In this document: positions 1 to 12,967 of the stretch, piece after piece
Layout: every line of letters begins with the position of its first letter
Position numbering within the stretch: the first letter of the stretch is position 1
Assembly (NCBI RefSeq): GCF_000005505.3
Contig: NC_016131.3
Span: 27,829,001-27,893,000, forward strand
Reading direction: 5' to 3'
Source of the DNA: Brachypodium distachyon
Lineage: Eukaryota > Streptophyta > Magnoliopsida > Poales > Poaceae
DNA length: 64,000 nucleotides
Notes under the pieces: model-generated
The model's database searches: none
What the model saw: the letters and a program-made list of their open reading frames with translations, nothing else
What the model was told of the DNA's origin: nothing
Program-made: the position numbers and the translations under genes

Positions 1-1043
1 GACAGCCATGTCGCCGAGCTCGACTTCCGCGGCGCCGGCGGGGTGACTTCGCTGCTGCAGGTGACGGATCTGAAGAACTCGCCCGGCCCGGCCAAGAAGG
101 ACTTCCGCGTCGCCATGAAGCAGCTGCTCGACCTCTTCCAGGACAACTATCCCGAGCTCGTCGCCAGAAACGTGAGTATACTTCATGAAATGTCATTTCC
201 TTTCCTTCGATTCAACCCAAAGTGCTTCTAAATGACAGAGATTTTAACTGTTCTAGCCAAAATTATGCTTCTGAATGTGCGGGATTTAACTGAATTTTGT
301 GCTGATTTTGATCTGCAGATCCTGATCAACGTGCCGTTCTCCTACTACGCGTTCAGCACGCTCTTCTACCCGTTCCTGACGCAGAGGACCAAGAGCAAGT
401 TCGTCATTGCTCGCCCCTCCAAGGTCACCGAGACCCTCCTCAAGTAAGGATCAAGCTCCTCTGGTCTTGACATGAACATGCATGTAATTTTCAGAATGAT
501 TTCTGACAAAGAAGCATGTGTCCTGAAGGTACATTCCGATTGAGTCCATCCCAGTGAAGTACGGCGGGCTGAAGCGCGACGGCGACACCGAATTCTCTGC
601 CGCCGACAGCGAGGTCACCGAGCTCGTCGTCAAGGGAAGCTCCACTGAGACCATCGAGATCGAAGCAGCAGAGGTAAAAAACACGCACATAAAAGGATCT
701 GATCCGAAAGCCCAAACAATGTTCTCAAGACGATTTCTGAATTCTGAATGACTAGACAACTGAATTTTGTGTTTTACAGGGAGACACCACCCTGACATGG
801 GACCTGACGGTCCTGGGCTGGGAGGTGAACTACAAGGAGGAGTTCGTACCGGCCGACGAGGGCTCCTACACCATCATCGTCAGGAAGGGAAAGAAGATGG
901 GGGCCTCCGAGGCGGCGGTGCGCAACTCGTTCCGCGCCAATGAGCCCGGGAAGGTGGTGATCACCGTCGAGAACCCGACGCGACAGAAGAAGAAGGTGCT
1001 GTTCAGGCACAAGGCCAAGAGCTTCTCCGCCAAGAAGTGCTGA
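1..1043 (+). CDS. Patellin (Sec14/CRAL-TRIO plus GOLD domain protein), 3' part
   Basis: This is the C-terminal 234 residues of a patellin, a phosphoinositide-binding Sec14-like protein that acts at the cell plate and plasma membrane. Four exons fit: 1-171, 319-443, 529-673 and 780-1043. All introns are GT-AG and the frame closes exactly (705 nt including the stop). The gene enters the window in an open frame, so the 5' exons lie outside. Residues 1 to about 115 are the end of the CRAL-TRIO lipid-binding fold (the NYPELVARN and FLTQRTKSKFVIA stretches are typical). Residues from about 140 form the GOLD domain, starting near TIEIEAAEGDTTLTWDL and ending in the family's basic tail before the TGA at 1041. 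In place of the usual VFINVP the splice join gives NILINVP. No lesion is seen. It is convergent with the tubulin gene. The family call is strong; the paralogue number cannot be told. Confidence 0.93.
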
Positions 1044-1891
1044 GGAATGGAAAAAAAAAATTATTGGGCCTTTGGCCATGTCTGTGATGAGGGGAATTCT
1101 TTGGGTGTGTTATGTATTCAACATTCGTTATATTCTTTTGTGAGGATAGTACATTGTTGTTGTTCGGCGATTATTCATTCTGTTGGCTGTGTTGTGCTGT
1201 GACATTGTCTGAGAATGAAATATAAGGGAATCAGAATTATTGAAGAAGTTTGTGTGCCTTGCTCAAGAACCTTTGGTTTCTCGTTTACATGCTGTGAATT
1301 CCATTGCCGGAAAATGCTCCGATGAATATTGGTCATCACGCGTGGCTCACGTCGCTGTTTGATCAAATAACAAAGAGAAGCAGAACAAGAAAACAGAGCC
1401 GCACGCAGGTTTCCATTTTCTGTTTATGCAACGAATGTTGGGTGCTTCTCGCAGGGTTGCCATCGCCTAGACAAGAACACAATGGTTGCAACCACTTCAA
1501 GTACACATCTGTGCAATGACTTGACCAATACTAGCAATTCTCTGCATGATCAACTAATCTCATGCAGACGACCACAATAACAACATGCGTCAGATAAGTT
1601 CATCAACGTGCACAAGGTTCAACTCTTCTGCATATGCAATTCAGAATAGCAGTCTAGAAATACTGTCAACACCACTGCATAACAAGCAGTCAATTACACC
1701 AGACTCATAACAAGCAGTCAAGCTTACACCATACTCCACAACACATAATAAATTAAGACTATCAAGGCAGCATGTCATTTAGAAAATATAACATCTAGGT
1801 ATGTCTAACAGCAACGCAATCAGCCCCAACCAACGCATAATGACTAATGAGCGATACGAGGCATATCTATGGAAAGACAGGAAAGGATGGC
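1044..1891. other. Convergent 3' flanks of patellin and beta-tubulin
   Basis: About 850 bp between two convergent stop codons. The first 200 bp after 1043 are T-rich with an AATGAAATATAAG-type near-upstream poly(A) element around 1215-1230, fitting the patellin 3' UTR. The part just above 1891 should be the tubulin 3' UTR. No other gene is seen here. Confidence 0.5.
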
Positions 1892-4143
<2,252 letters not shown>

Positions 4144-4556
4144 GGCGTCGGCGGCGGCGGGCGGCGGCGGAGGGTATCTGAGGGTGGGTTAGGGTTCCGG
4201 TGAGGTGGGGTTTAGGAGGAGGAAGACGATGGCGGAATGGAAGGGGAGAGACAGAAGGGGGTGGCAATTTGTTTTATCGGAAGAGGAACCGGGGTGTGAC
4301 GTTACCGGCGTCGGCGTGGGGGGCATCTGAAAATTTTCGAATTTGGCTTCCGTGACGCGCCCGTAAGGGGCCTGTTTGAAATTATGAAATTTGTTCATTG
4401 TTTGGTTAATAGAAAAAAAAGGATTGCTTACGTGTGTATTTACTCATAGAGGATTATGAAATAGACTAAGCACAACAGTTAATCAAACATAAAATTAAAA
4501 CTAAGTTCTAAGTTGTGTTAAGAAGATCAAGATTCTGTTAAGGAGTAGTAGCACAA
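4144..4556 (-). promoter_or_regulatory. 5' leader and promoter region of beta-tubulin
   Basis: On the minus strand the 130 bp before the ATG at 4143 are C/T-rich with CCGCCG runs next to the start, typical of a grass 5' UTR. A weak TATA-like GATAAAAC lies near 4279-4272. The extent is inferred. Further upstream, to 4556, nothing is recognised. Confidence 0.4.
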
Positions 4557-5095
4557 TAGGCGGCTATCGGCCGGGTATTTTTTTTTAAAAAGCCCGGAAG
4601 CCCGCGGGCTTGGCCCGTCTATGCCCGGCCCGTGGCACGGCCTGTGCAGCGCCTGCACCTCATCCTCAGGCCCCCGGGCTGGCCCGGCCCGGTCCGTTTA
4701 GTGCTTTTTCTTCGAAAATAAATACAACGCACCTCAGAACAAAAACTTGCTGCCCTTACCATTCGAACCAGAGACCTCCACCTCCATCCCTCCGCGTGCT
4801 AACCACCAGGCCATGACAAAGCATGTGGCTAGGACGCAACGCAGGTCCGTTTTGATCATTTTGTGTGGCTGTGACGTGAAAAAAGGCCATCGGGCTGTGG
4901 TTTCTCGTGGGCTTTTCTCCAGGCCCGTCGGGCTTCCCGTGCCCGGGCCGGCCCGACTGTGCTTGGTGCCGCGCCTGGGCCTTGGGGTGTCCATTTGGTG
5001 TCGGCCCGGCCCGGCCCCTTTATTGTCAGGCTTGGGAGGCCTGTGCCCAGGCTAGGCCCGTTTAATTGGTGCCGGACCGGCCCGATAGCCACCTA
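4557..5095. mobile_element. hAT-like non-autonomous element, GC-rich
   Basis: The ends form an imperfect 14-bp inverted repeat: TAGGCGGCTATCGG at 4557 and the reverse complement of TAGGTGGCTATCGG ending at 5095. Both halves are filled with short GGCCCGG/CCGGGCC repeats, a pattern of subterminal repeats in plant hAT elements. The flanking 8-mers do not match well, so the target duplication is decayed or the ends are slightly off. No transposase is present. hAT is the likeliest superfamily; this is an inference from TIR form. Confidence 0.55.
4759..4813 (-). ncRNA. tRNA-like pol III box pair (SINE-like segment)
   Basis: On the minus strand TGGCCTGGTGG (4813-4803) fits a pol III A box and GGTTCGAATGG (4769-4759) fits a B box, at a tRNA-like spacing. 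No full cloverleaf is evident, so this is more likely a tRNA-derived remnant or SINE head carried within the hAT-like element than a tRNA gene. Confidence 0.4.
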
Positions 5096-5204
5096 TAAGT
5101 AGTACTAATGTACCATGGTCCACTTTGGCCCTCGACACAACCTCGCTAGTCGCTACCTCCATATCCATAAACCTGACTCAAAGTTAATAAATTTGTCCAA
5201 ATAT

Positions 5205-5241
<37 letters not shown>

Positions 5242-5410
5242 CGTCTAGATACATGTAATATTTCGACAAGCAATTCCGGCTGGAGGGAGTACCACGTTTG
5301 GCCAGTTACTTTGCCTTGCGTAGAAGCAAGCAACAAGGAAGATAATGCAAAGTAAATCTCAAGAAAGAGAAAATATAATGGGGTGTCATGACTGTAGATA
5401 TATTAAGTTT
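5096..5410. repeat. Intergenic stretch with (AT)n microsatellite and MITE end
   Basis: A dinucleotide (AT)n tract occupies 5207-5239. GGAGGGAGTA near 5284 is a lone Stowaway-type terminus whose partner is not clear. The last 15 bp (5396-5410) are the left TSD of the LINE that follows. Confidence 0.6.
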
Positions 5411-5670
5411 GAGAACAAGAGTGCAAAGTTAGGGACTCCGACTTTTTGGCTGGTCGTCACCTAGGGGCAAGCTAGGGGCGACTAGGGTTTCCGTCGCCGC
5501 CACTTCGGCGCCGGAGTCCACCTCCCGCCGCCGGCCACTCCGGCCCTGGCGGCCACCTCTTCCCTCCCTCGGTCCTCTCTCCCTCCCGTCCCTCCCCTCT
5601 TTTCCCTCTCGCGTCGTCTTCCCCAACTGGATGGCGGCCTCCCCCGAGTCCCCTCCACGCGCCCTCCACC

Positions 5671-8199
5671 ATGGAGCGGCGGTGGTCGGATTCGAGCCCA
5701 ACGTCGGACGAGCATAGTTCCCTTCGGTCTTACTGCGAGGTTCTCAGAAGCGGGAGCCCCCCTGTGGTGACCTCCGTGGCGGTGGGGGCTTCGGTGGTGG
5801 AGCGCGCGCCACCTGGTTGACGAATTGTGTCGGTGGTCGTGCAGCCGAATGCGGTGCCGGAAGGCGTGGTTTCGGCAGATGCTAGCGGGGCGTGGCATCG
5901 TGCGGGGAAGCGGAAGAAGAAAAGGAGCCGGCCGGCCCCGCTGTCGGCGGCGGTGGTGCGTGAGGAGCTTCCCCCGGAGCTCGCTGGCCGCTGCTTCAAT
6001 TGTCTTCAGGAGGACCATGTCGCTGCCTTGTGCCCCAATTCGACCATGTGCCTCCGGTGCAAGGGAACGGGGCACGTGGCACGGCTCTGCCCGGCGAAGC
6101 GGGGCTCGTCCGGCTCGCCGCCGGCCAGGTGGCAGCGGGGCCCTCCGCCACCGACGCTCGCTGGTGAGCGGGCGTTGATTCCGGGTGGCCGCAAGCCGGG
6201 CGCCACTCTCCTGGCGTGGCTGGGGCCGGCTCCCATGACAGGTGCGGCGCGGGCTACGGTGCCGGCGCCTGTTTCGCCTGCTCCGGCGGCGGTTTCTCGG
6301 CCTGGTCAGGTGGTGGCGGCCCCTCGGCCGGCGACTGCTGGTGCGAAAGTGGCGCCTTCGGTGACGTCAGGGGCTGCCAGGCCGGCTGTGGCGGGGGCCA
6401 CGGCTGCGGTGCCCGTCCCCGCCCGTGGTCCGGCTGCCTCCCCCCCGCCCGTTGCGACGGCGCCAGAGTCGATGGTCCTGCCATGTTGAGCGACCTCGTC
6501 GCGGCCCCGCGTGGAGACGTGCATCATCCCGTGTTTGCGGGCCATTGAGGAGGAGGAGACTGCCCTTCAATGGGGCTTGGTGGTGTGGGTGATTGGGAAT
6601 CGTCCCCGTGTCTCGCTCTCTTCTGTCAACACAGCAATCTGCTCTCGCTTCCCGTCTTTGGAAGGCTCCTTCTCCATCCACCGTTACTGGCCGGATGACT
6701 TTTTGGTTGTCTTTCGTTCTCGGGAGGGAAGGGACGCGGTGTTGGCGGCAGAGGTGTTTGGGGGGACGGGGTTCAACGTAAGCTTCGCCCCGTGGAACCG
6801 CTTCTGGCAGGCCGTCGTGCGGTCGCAGCTCTTTCCTGTCCACCTGGAGCTTGAGGGAATTCCGGCGCATGCCTGGAATGTGGCTACTGCTGTGGCAGTC
6901 TTGGGCTCAGCGTGCTCAATCGAGTGGCTGGGGTCTTGTACGGAGAATCGGGAGGACATGGGCCGCTTCCGGGTCTTTGCGTGGACGGCGAATCCCAATC
7001 TCATTCCCCGGGAGAAGATTCTCTAGAGTGTCGAGCCTCCTAGCCCTGTTGACGAGGAGGACGATTTGCTGGTGCCGCCAAAGCAGCTCGTGCCGACGGA
7101 GGTGTATCTCCTGGAGTACAGGGTGCTCGTTCACCTGCTCCGGGTTGAGGAGGTGGGCGAGTCGACCGACCGCTCATCTCTTGGTGGGCTGTCGAGCGAC
7201 GACAGCGAGGGGGGCAACCCGGGGTATTACCCTGTCACGGGTCGTCCTGAGCGTGGGCCGAGGAGGAATTACTTCTCCTGCTTTCGCGAGAGGGTCGACT
7301 ACGACGACTTCGGCGACCGCTTTGGGAGCGACGTGGGCGGCCGTGTCCACGCGGAGGCAACCAAGGTGGTGAGCGGGTCTCGTCTCTCGGTGGCGGCACC
7401 GGCATTTGTCTCGGTTCTCCGGAGGAGGGCGGTGGACGAGGATCTTCTTGCCTTCCCTTCTGGGCGCTGGGAGGTTGCTTCTGCCGGGGAGTGGGATCCG
7501 ATGCGGTTGGAGGCTTCCCTGTCCCCGCGCTCCCCGATGGTGGCTTTGTGCCGCGGGGGGGGGGGGGGGGGGGTTGGCGCGTCCCCACGCCTGACCGAGG
7601 CTCTCCGGCTTCAGGACCTGGAGATGTCCTCGCGCGTCTCGATGGCGGGCTCCTCGCGTCGCGTGGGCGAGTTAGTCGACGAGCTGTCTGCTCATGATTT
7701 GCCAAGTCATGAGCAGCCTGCTTTGAGCACCTTTGAGGTTTGCTTGTCGTTGGATCGGGGGGAAGACCAAGCGACTCCGACTGCTGCGAGGGAGGAGCCG
7801 GCGGTGGCTCCTTCTCATGAGGAGGAGCTGCGGTTGGAGGAGGGGCGAGCGATTGCCAGCTTCCACGACTCGGTCCGGCGCCCCACATCTCCGATCCTTG
7901 CCCGCCAACCGCCCAGGAGGCTCCGGTGCAGGTTGGCGACCCCGCCTTCACCGCGTCATAGCCGACGCCTTGCCGGGAAGCGCGCGCAGTCAGCCGAGAT
8001 CAAGCAGCAGCAACGTGTTCTCATCCAGCGGTTGGGCTTGGCACGTGAAGGGGAGCGCATTGGGGAGGAGGCGTTGCAGGCGTACCTGCGTCTCTTTGAC
8101 CAGCCTCTCAGCTCGGACCACTTGGGGGCCATTCTTGCTGTGTTTAGCTGGGAGTTCCAGGCGCTGCCCCTTGAGGAGGGGGTTGTGGTGGCCGGGTGA
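5671..8199 (+). pseudogene. LINE ORF1 (DUF4283-like domain, two CCHC zinc knuckles), three nonsense codons
   Basis: ORF1 of plant L1 elements encodes an RNA-binding chaperone. From the ATG at 5671 one frame runs to the TGA ending at 8199 (843 codons) but is broken by TGA at 5818, TGA at 6487 and TAG at 7024. Two CX2CX4HX4C zinc knuckles (CFNCLQEDHVAALC and CLRCKGTGHVARLC) lie at about 5992-6093. They precede an Ala/Pro-rich linker and then a DUF4283-like region (6511-7023: WVIGNRPRVS, FAPWNR, LELEGIPAHAW). The rest is acidic and low in complexity. A run of 19 G lies at 7555-7573 without changing the frame. All three stops can come from C-to-T changes (CGA to TGA twice, CAG to TAG once). ORF2 follows after about 50 bp. 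Confidence 0.85.
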
Positions 8200-8250
8200 T
8201 AGTCGCGTGGCCGGTTTTGCGCCCAAGGCCGTAGTCGGGTGGGCTATGCT

Positions 8251-11200
8251 ATGGCTTCACATGTTTTGAATTTGCTAGTGTGGAATGTACGCGGCTTAAA
8301 CTCGAGAGCGAAGCGTACGGCAGTTAGACAAGTGGTGGTCTCTTCGGGGGCGAACATTGTAGGCCTTCAAGAATCTAAATTGAGTGTGGTTACCCGTTAC
8401 ACTGTGGAGGAGTGCTTAGGGCCGGGGTTTGACTCTTTTTTCTTTCTCCCGGCGGATGGCACCAGTGGCGGAATTGTGATTGCTTGGAAGAGTGGCGAGG
8501 TTGTTCTCTCTAACCCTCACCTCTCTAACAACACGATCACGACGTTCGTTCAAGACAAAACGCGCTTGGGTTGGTGGCTCACGTTGGTCTACGGACCGCA
8601 ACTTGATGTGGACAAGGTGCTCTTCCTCCAAGAGCTCCGTGATGTTCGGGACCTACATGCGGGCCCGTGGGTCTTGGCGGGGGATTTTAACTTGATTGTG
8701 GATCCCAGCGACAAAAACAATGCCAACATTAATCGGAGTATGATGGGCCGGTTTAGGCGGGTGCTCCGGGATCTTGATCTCAAGGAGCTTTATTTGAACG
8801 GAAGGAGGTTCACTTGGTCTAACGAACGGGAGAGCGTAACGCTTGAGAAGCTTGACCGTGTTTTTGCCTCGGTGGATTGGGAGACGGGCTACCCCGACTC
8901 TTTCCTGTCGGCGCTCAGCACGGCTACTTCCGATCATTGCCCCTTGCTCTTGGCAATGGAGGCCCAACTCCTACGTGGACGTCGTTTTATCTTCTAGTGC
9001 TTCTGGCCCAAAGTGGATGGTTTTCAGGAGCTGGTTCGGGCGGCTTGGCTTGATGGGCTGACGCATGGGAACCCCTTTGTGCGTTTTGACGCTGGTCTTC
9101 GGCGGGTGGCGAAGAGGCTCCAAAGTTGGAGCGACCGCTTCATGGGGAACACGAAATTGCAAATCTTGGTGGCGACGGAGGTCATTCTCCGTCTCGATGT
9201 GGCCATGGAGATGCGGGCTTTATCTCTGGAGGAGAGGGCCTTGCGCAAGGTCCTCAAGCGGAAGCTTCTGGGCCTCGCCTCCTCGGAGCGGTCGATGGCT
9301 AGGCAGAGATCGAGGATGTTGTGGCTTAAGGAGGGGGATGCTTGCACCAAGTTTTTTTACCTCCATGCTACCCATCGTCGTCGTAAGAACTTCGTCAACC
9401 AACTTTTGGTTGATGGCGTGTTGGTGTCTGATCATGAGGCCAAAGCCAGGGCCGTGGATGACTTCTTCGTCTCACTCGTAGGCTCCGCCCCACATCGGGA
9501 TTTTACGCTTGATCTGGCGGAGTTGGAGGTGCCGACTTGCGACCTTAGTGGGCTTGAGTCCGACTTCTCTTTGGAGGAGATTTGGACGGTGGTCAGGGCG
9601 ATGGAGCTTGATAAAGCCCCTGGCCCCGATGGGTTTACTGGCCGCTTCTACGTGGCATGTTGGGACATTATCAAGGATGACATGCTGGACGTGTTCCGCG
9701 CTTTTGCCAGACTTGACGTCCGTGGCTTGGAGGCGATTAATAGGGCTCTCATTACTCTATTGCCGAAGCGACCGGATGCGAGGGAGGTCCGGGATTTTAG
9801 GCCTGTGAGTCTCATTCACAGTATGGCCAAGTTGTTCGCCACGGAGGTGGCGTCACGTTTGGCGCCACGGCTGCCTGAGCTGGTGGGGCCTCATCAAAGT
9901 GCCTTCGTGAAGGGTCGTTGCCTGCATGATAACTTCATGCTCGTCCAGTGTAGTGCGCAGAAGCTTCACAGGGCCGGGATTGAGGCGGTGCTTCTCAAGC
10001 TGGATATCACTAAAGCTTTCGACACGGTGGATTGGGCATTCCTGCGGGAGACTTTGGAGCGAAGGGGCTTTGGGTCTCGCTTCCGGTCGTGGATTTGTGG
10101 TCTTCTCTCTTCAGCGACGACGAGGGTGCTCCTGAATGGGGTCCCCGGGGACACTATTCATCACTGTCGGGGGCTTCGTCAAGGGGATCCCTTATCGCCC
10201 ATGTTGTTCATACTTATTATGGACGTCCTGCATGGCCTCTTCAAGAAGGCAACGATGAGAGGGGTGCTCTCCCCGCTCGCGGCCCGTGGGTTCCGCCACC
10301 GCACTTCCATCTTCGCGGATGATGTGGTTACCTTACTACGACCCCTTCGGAAGGATCTTCAGCCTTGCTCAGCCATCATGGAGGATTTCGGGGTGGCTTC
10401 AGGGCTGTGCACTAACTTCTCTAAGTGTTCGGCTCACCTCATTCGCTGCCACCCGGAGCAGCAGGACTTGGTGGCCTCCTTGCTCCATTGTGAGGTCGGT
10501 GGCTTCCCTTGCTCATACCTTGGGTTGCCACTCGGCATCTGCAAGGTCACGGCTAGCCAGTTGAGCACGGTGGTGGATAAGGTGGGGAGCAGAGTGGCTT
10601 TGTGGAAGGCCCCTCTCCTCTCCAAGGGTGGACGGTTGGTGCCAGTTAAATCAACGCTAGCTGCCATGCCGATCTATCCCATGATGTCCTTCGATCTTCT
10701 GGCCAAGGTGCTTAAGGGGTTGGAGAAGGTTTGCCGGGGATTTTTGTGGAAGGGGCGCAAGGATGCCCATGGTGGGCAATGCCTCGTGGCCTGGTATAAG
10801 GTCTGCATGCTGAAGGAGCTGGGGGCCTTGGGATTCCCAACCTCCGCCTCCTCAATTCGTCCTTGAGAGCTCGGTGGCTTGAGAGGGTGGATGACTCTAG
10901 GCCTTGGAAAGAATTTGCTATTCAGACCGCGCCTAATGTGAGGGAAATCTTTGAGGCCGCCACCTCTTCGAGGCTTGGCAATGATCGGAGTACTCTGTTT
11001 TGGAGCGACAGGTGGTTAGAGGGGTGCCGGATCCGGGATGAGTTCCCATCTTTGGCATTGGCGGTTAAGCCGCGTTTCGTCGCTTCGAGGACGGTTTGGG
11101 ATGTCATTCAGGGCGCCTGGCTTACCGACGTGGGACCCAATTTGGGTGAGGAGGCCATCTGTGAGTTTCTTGTCCTTTGGACGAGGATCTGGGATGTCCA

Positions 11201-11813
11201 GCTCGACGACGTTGCTGAGGACTCCCTGGTTTGGAACTGGTCCACCAGTGGGTCGTATTCGGCGCAGTCTACTTACAGGACGATGTTCGCCGTATTGACT
11301 GTGGACCCCCTGGCGAATCCGGTCTGGAAGTCGAAGGCACCGGGCAAGTGCATGTTCTTTGCGTGGCTTGCGGCCAAAGACCGTTGTTGGACGGCTGATA
11401 GGTTGCAGAGGAGGGGGCTGCCTCACCCCTCCCTTTGCCCTCTTTGTGGGGAGGAGCCGGAGACCCTTTCCCATCTCCTTCTGAGTTGTGTCGCTGCGAG
11501 ACAGATCTGGGAAACAGCCCTGGTCGCCTGGAACTGCGCAGGTTGGAGGTCTACTGTGGAGTCTGATCTCCGGACCTGGTGGGCTGGCATTGTTGGCCCG
11601 CCGGGAGTGATCAAAGGATACAGGACGGCTATCACCCTGGTGATGTGGTCCATTTGGTGCCATCGGAATGACGTGGTCTTCAGTGAAGCTACGCCATCGA
11701 CCTTGACGGTCCTTCACAACATCCGGGAGGAGTTGGTGCGTTGGGCGAGTGCGGGTCTATGTGCTCCGTCGTTTGCTGCCATGTTGGCGAGTAGGTTGCT
11801 AGACGCTACGTAG
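8251..11813 (+). pseudogene. LINE ORF2 (endonuclease, reverse transcriptase, zf-RVT), one stop and one frameshift
   Basis: ORF2 supplies the nicking endonuclease and reverse transcriptase for target-primed integration. The AP-type endonuclease comes first (8251-8994) with WNVRGLN, LQESKL, GDFNLI and SDHCPLL motifs intact. The reverse transcriptase spans about 9500-10500: KAPGPDGFTG, LLKLDITKAFD, RQGDPLSP and the catalytic FADD at 10312-10323. The C-terminal zf-RVT cysteine cluster (CPLCGEE ... HLLLSC) is near 11435-11490. There is no RNase H domain. TAG at 8995 separates the endonuclease from the rest. A single-base loss near 10831 shifts the frame before LRARWLERVDD. Otherwise about 1,187 codons are collinear. 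The 3' UTR of about 75 bp ends in the A-tail. Confidence 0.9.
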
Positions 11814-11906
11814 AGATTTTTGTGTTTTTGGGCCACCCTTGTGGCGTTGTAACCGCTGGTACGGTATTGTAACTGGCCTTCTGTCAAAAAAAGATATATT
11901 AAGTTT

Positions 11907-12326
11907 TTGAAGACAAAGATATTGAGGTAAGACAAGATAAACGACTCGACGCTCTTGGAAAGCACCAAAACCACCACCTGACCCATCACGTGTCCCAGGA
12001 AAGCAGAAACTGTATCCATCACCTTCACCTTCAGACTTCAGACTTCAGTTGAGCTGTCTCTCTCCCCAAGATTTCCCTCCCCCACTACAAGCTACATGCA
12101 CTGCATATGCTGGGATTGATTCAAGTTGAAGCTATCGGAGCGCTCGTTGGATTAATTCAAGTTGACCCAACCGAATTAAACGGGCTCGAGTAATTCAGTC
12201 AGCCGGCAGTTCCTCTCCTTCAATCTGTCCGGAATTAAAAGGCACGCATTACTTGCTCAATATCGGTTTCAGTTCTTGCCCCCTCAACGTACTTGAACTG
12301 CATTGCATTGCACTGCATTGTCCGCG
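11907..12326. other. Intergenic, upstream of small peptide gene
   Basis: Nothing gene-like is seen between the LINE's right TSD and the TATA box at 12327. It is probably promoter sequence of the next gene. Confidence 0.4.
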
Positions 12327-12334
12327 TATATAAA
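12327..12334 (+). promoter_or_regulatory. TATA box
   Basis: TATATAAA lies 119 bp before the ATG at 12453, leaving a leader of about 90 nt if transcription starts about 30 bp downstream. Confidence 0.6.
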
Positions 12335-12452
12335 CAGGGCTTATACACGGCTGAATCTCGCCGTGCATCGATACACAAACAAAGATCGATCGGCCGGCAG
12401 CTAGAGCGAATTAAGCAAGCAATTAGCGTGGATCGATCGTCGGAGGAATATA

Positions 12453-12752
12453 ATGGCTCGAATGGCTCTGCTCGCGGTGCTCGTGCTGTGCTCCGCCGCC
12501 GCCCTGGCGGACGCCGGCCGCGCCGTCGTCGTCCACGAGCGGCGGCGCCCGGCGGCCGCCTCTGATTGGCTGCTGCAGCCGCCGGCGGAGGCTCCAGGAG
12601 CGCCGGCGCCGTACGCGGCGAGATCGTCATCAGGCCGTGAAAGCACTGCCGCAGGAGCCTTTGTCGACGTGCTGTGGTTCGTCTTGAAGTGGGCCAACGA
12701 CGTCGCCTTCGCCGCCGCCGCCGCCGCCGGCGGCGGACGCAAGGACCACTGA
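12453..12752 (+). CDS. Small putative secreted protein, 99 aa, unknown family
   Basis: I do not recognise this protein. Residues 1-21 form a clear signal peptide (MARMALLAVLVLCSAAALADA, cleavage likely after ADA). A basic stretch follows (HERRRP, 28-33). A Pro/Ala-rich linker covers 43-54, and a hydrophobic C-terminal segment (FVDVLWFVLKW, 70-80, then an Ala/Gly run 86-95) precedes RKDH. There are no cysteines beyond one in the signal peptide, so it is not a cysteine-rich defence peptide. A good TATA box, a single exon and GC-rich codons support a real gene. It could be a propeptide of a signalling peptide or a grass-specific orphan; both are inference. Confidence 0.6.
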   Translation: MARMALLAVLVLCSAAALADAGRAVVVHERRRPAAASDWLLQPPAEAPGAPAPYAARSSSGRESTAAGAFVDVLWFVLKWANDVAFAAAAAAGGGRKDH

Positions 12753-12967
12753 TGAAGCCTGCTGGCAACCGGCCTTGGACGAAGTAATAACGCACGGATG
12801 ACACGAATGAGTGATGTTCTTGGCTTCCTCTGTATCGGTCGACCGATTGATCCCCTCCACGAAATGATCTGTTCGTCGTGTTCCTGATTTACTCCAACTT
12901 TTAGCGGAAACCAGACTTTTCTTCGTTCGTAGATACGCGTAATGTTCGGTACGCCTTCACTAAACGT

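Larger units (their letters stand above)
5411..11891 (+). mobile_element. Full-length L1-type LINE with 15-bp TSD
   Basis: A non-LTR retrotransposon of about 6.5 kb with 5' UTR, ORF1, ORF2, a short 3' UTR and a short A-tail at 11885-11891. It is flanked by the identical 15-mer AGATATATTAAGTTT at 5396-5410 and 11892-11906, the mark of target-primed reverse transcription. The perfect TSD and full length suggest a fairly recent insertion. Both ORFs carry inactivating changes, so it is not autonomous now. Confidence 0.93.

Noticed and set aside
4759..4813. Functional tRNA gene
   Set aside because: A and B box matches exist, but I could not form acceptor and anticodon stems, so only a tRNA-like segment is claimed.
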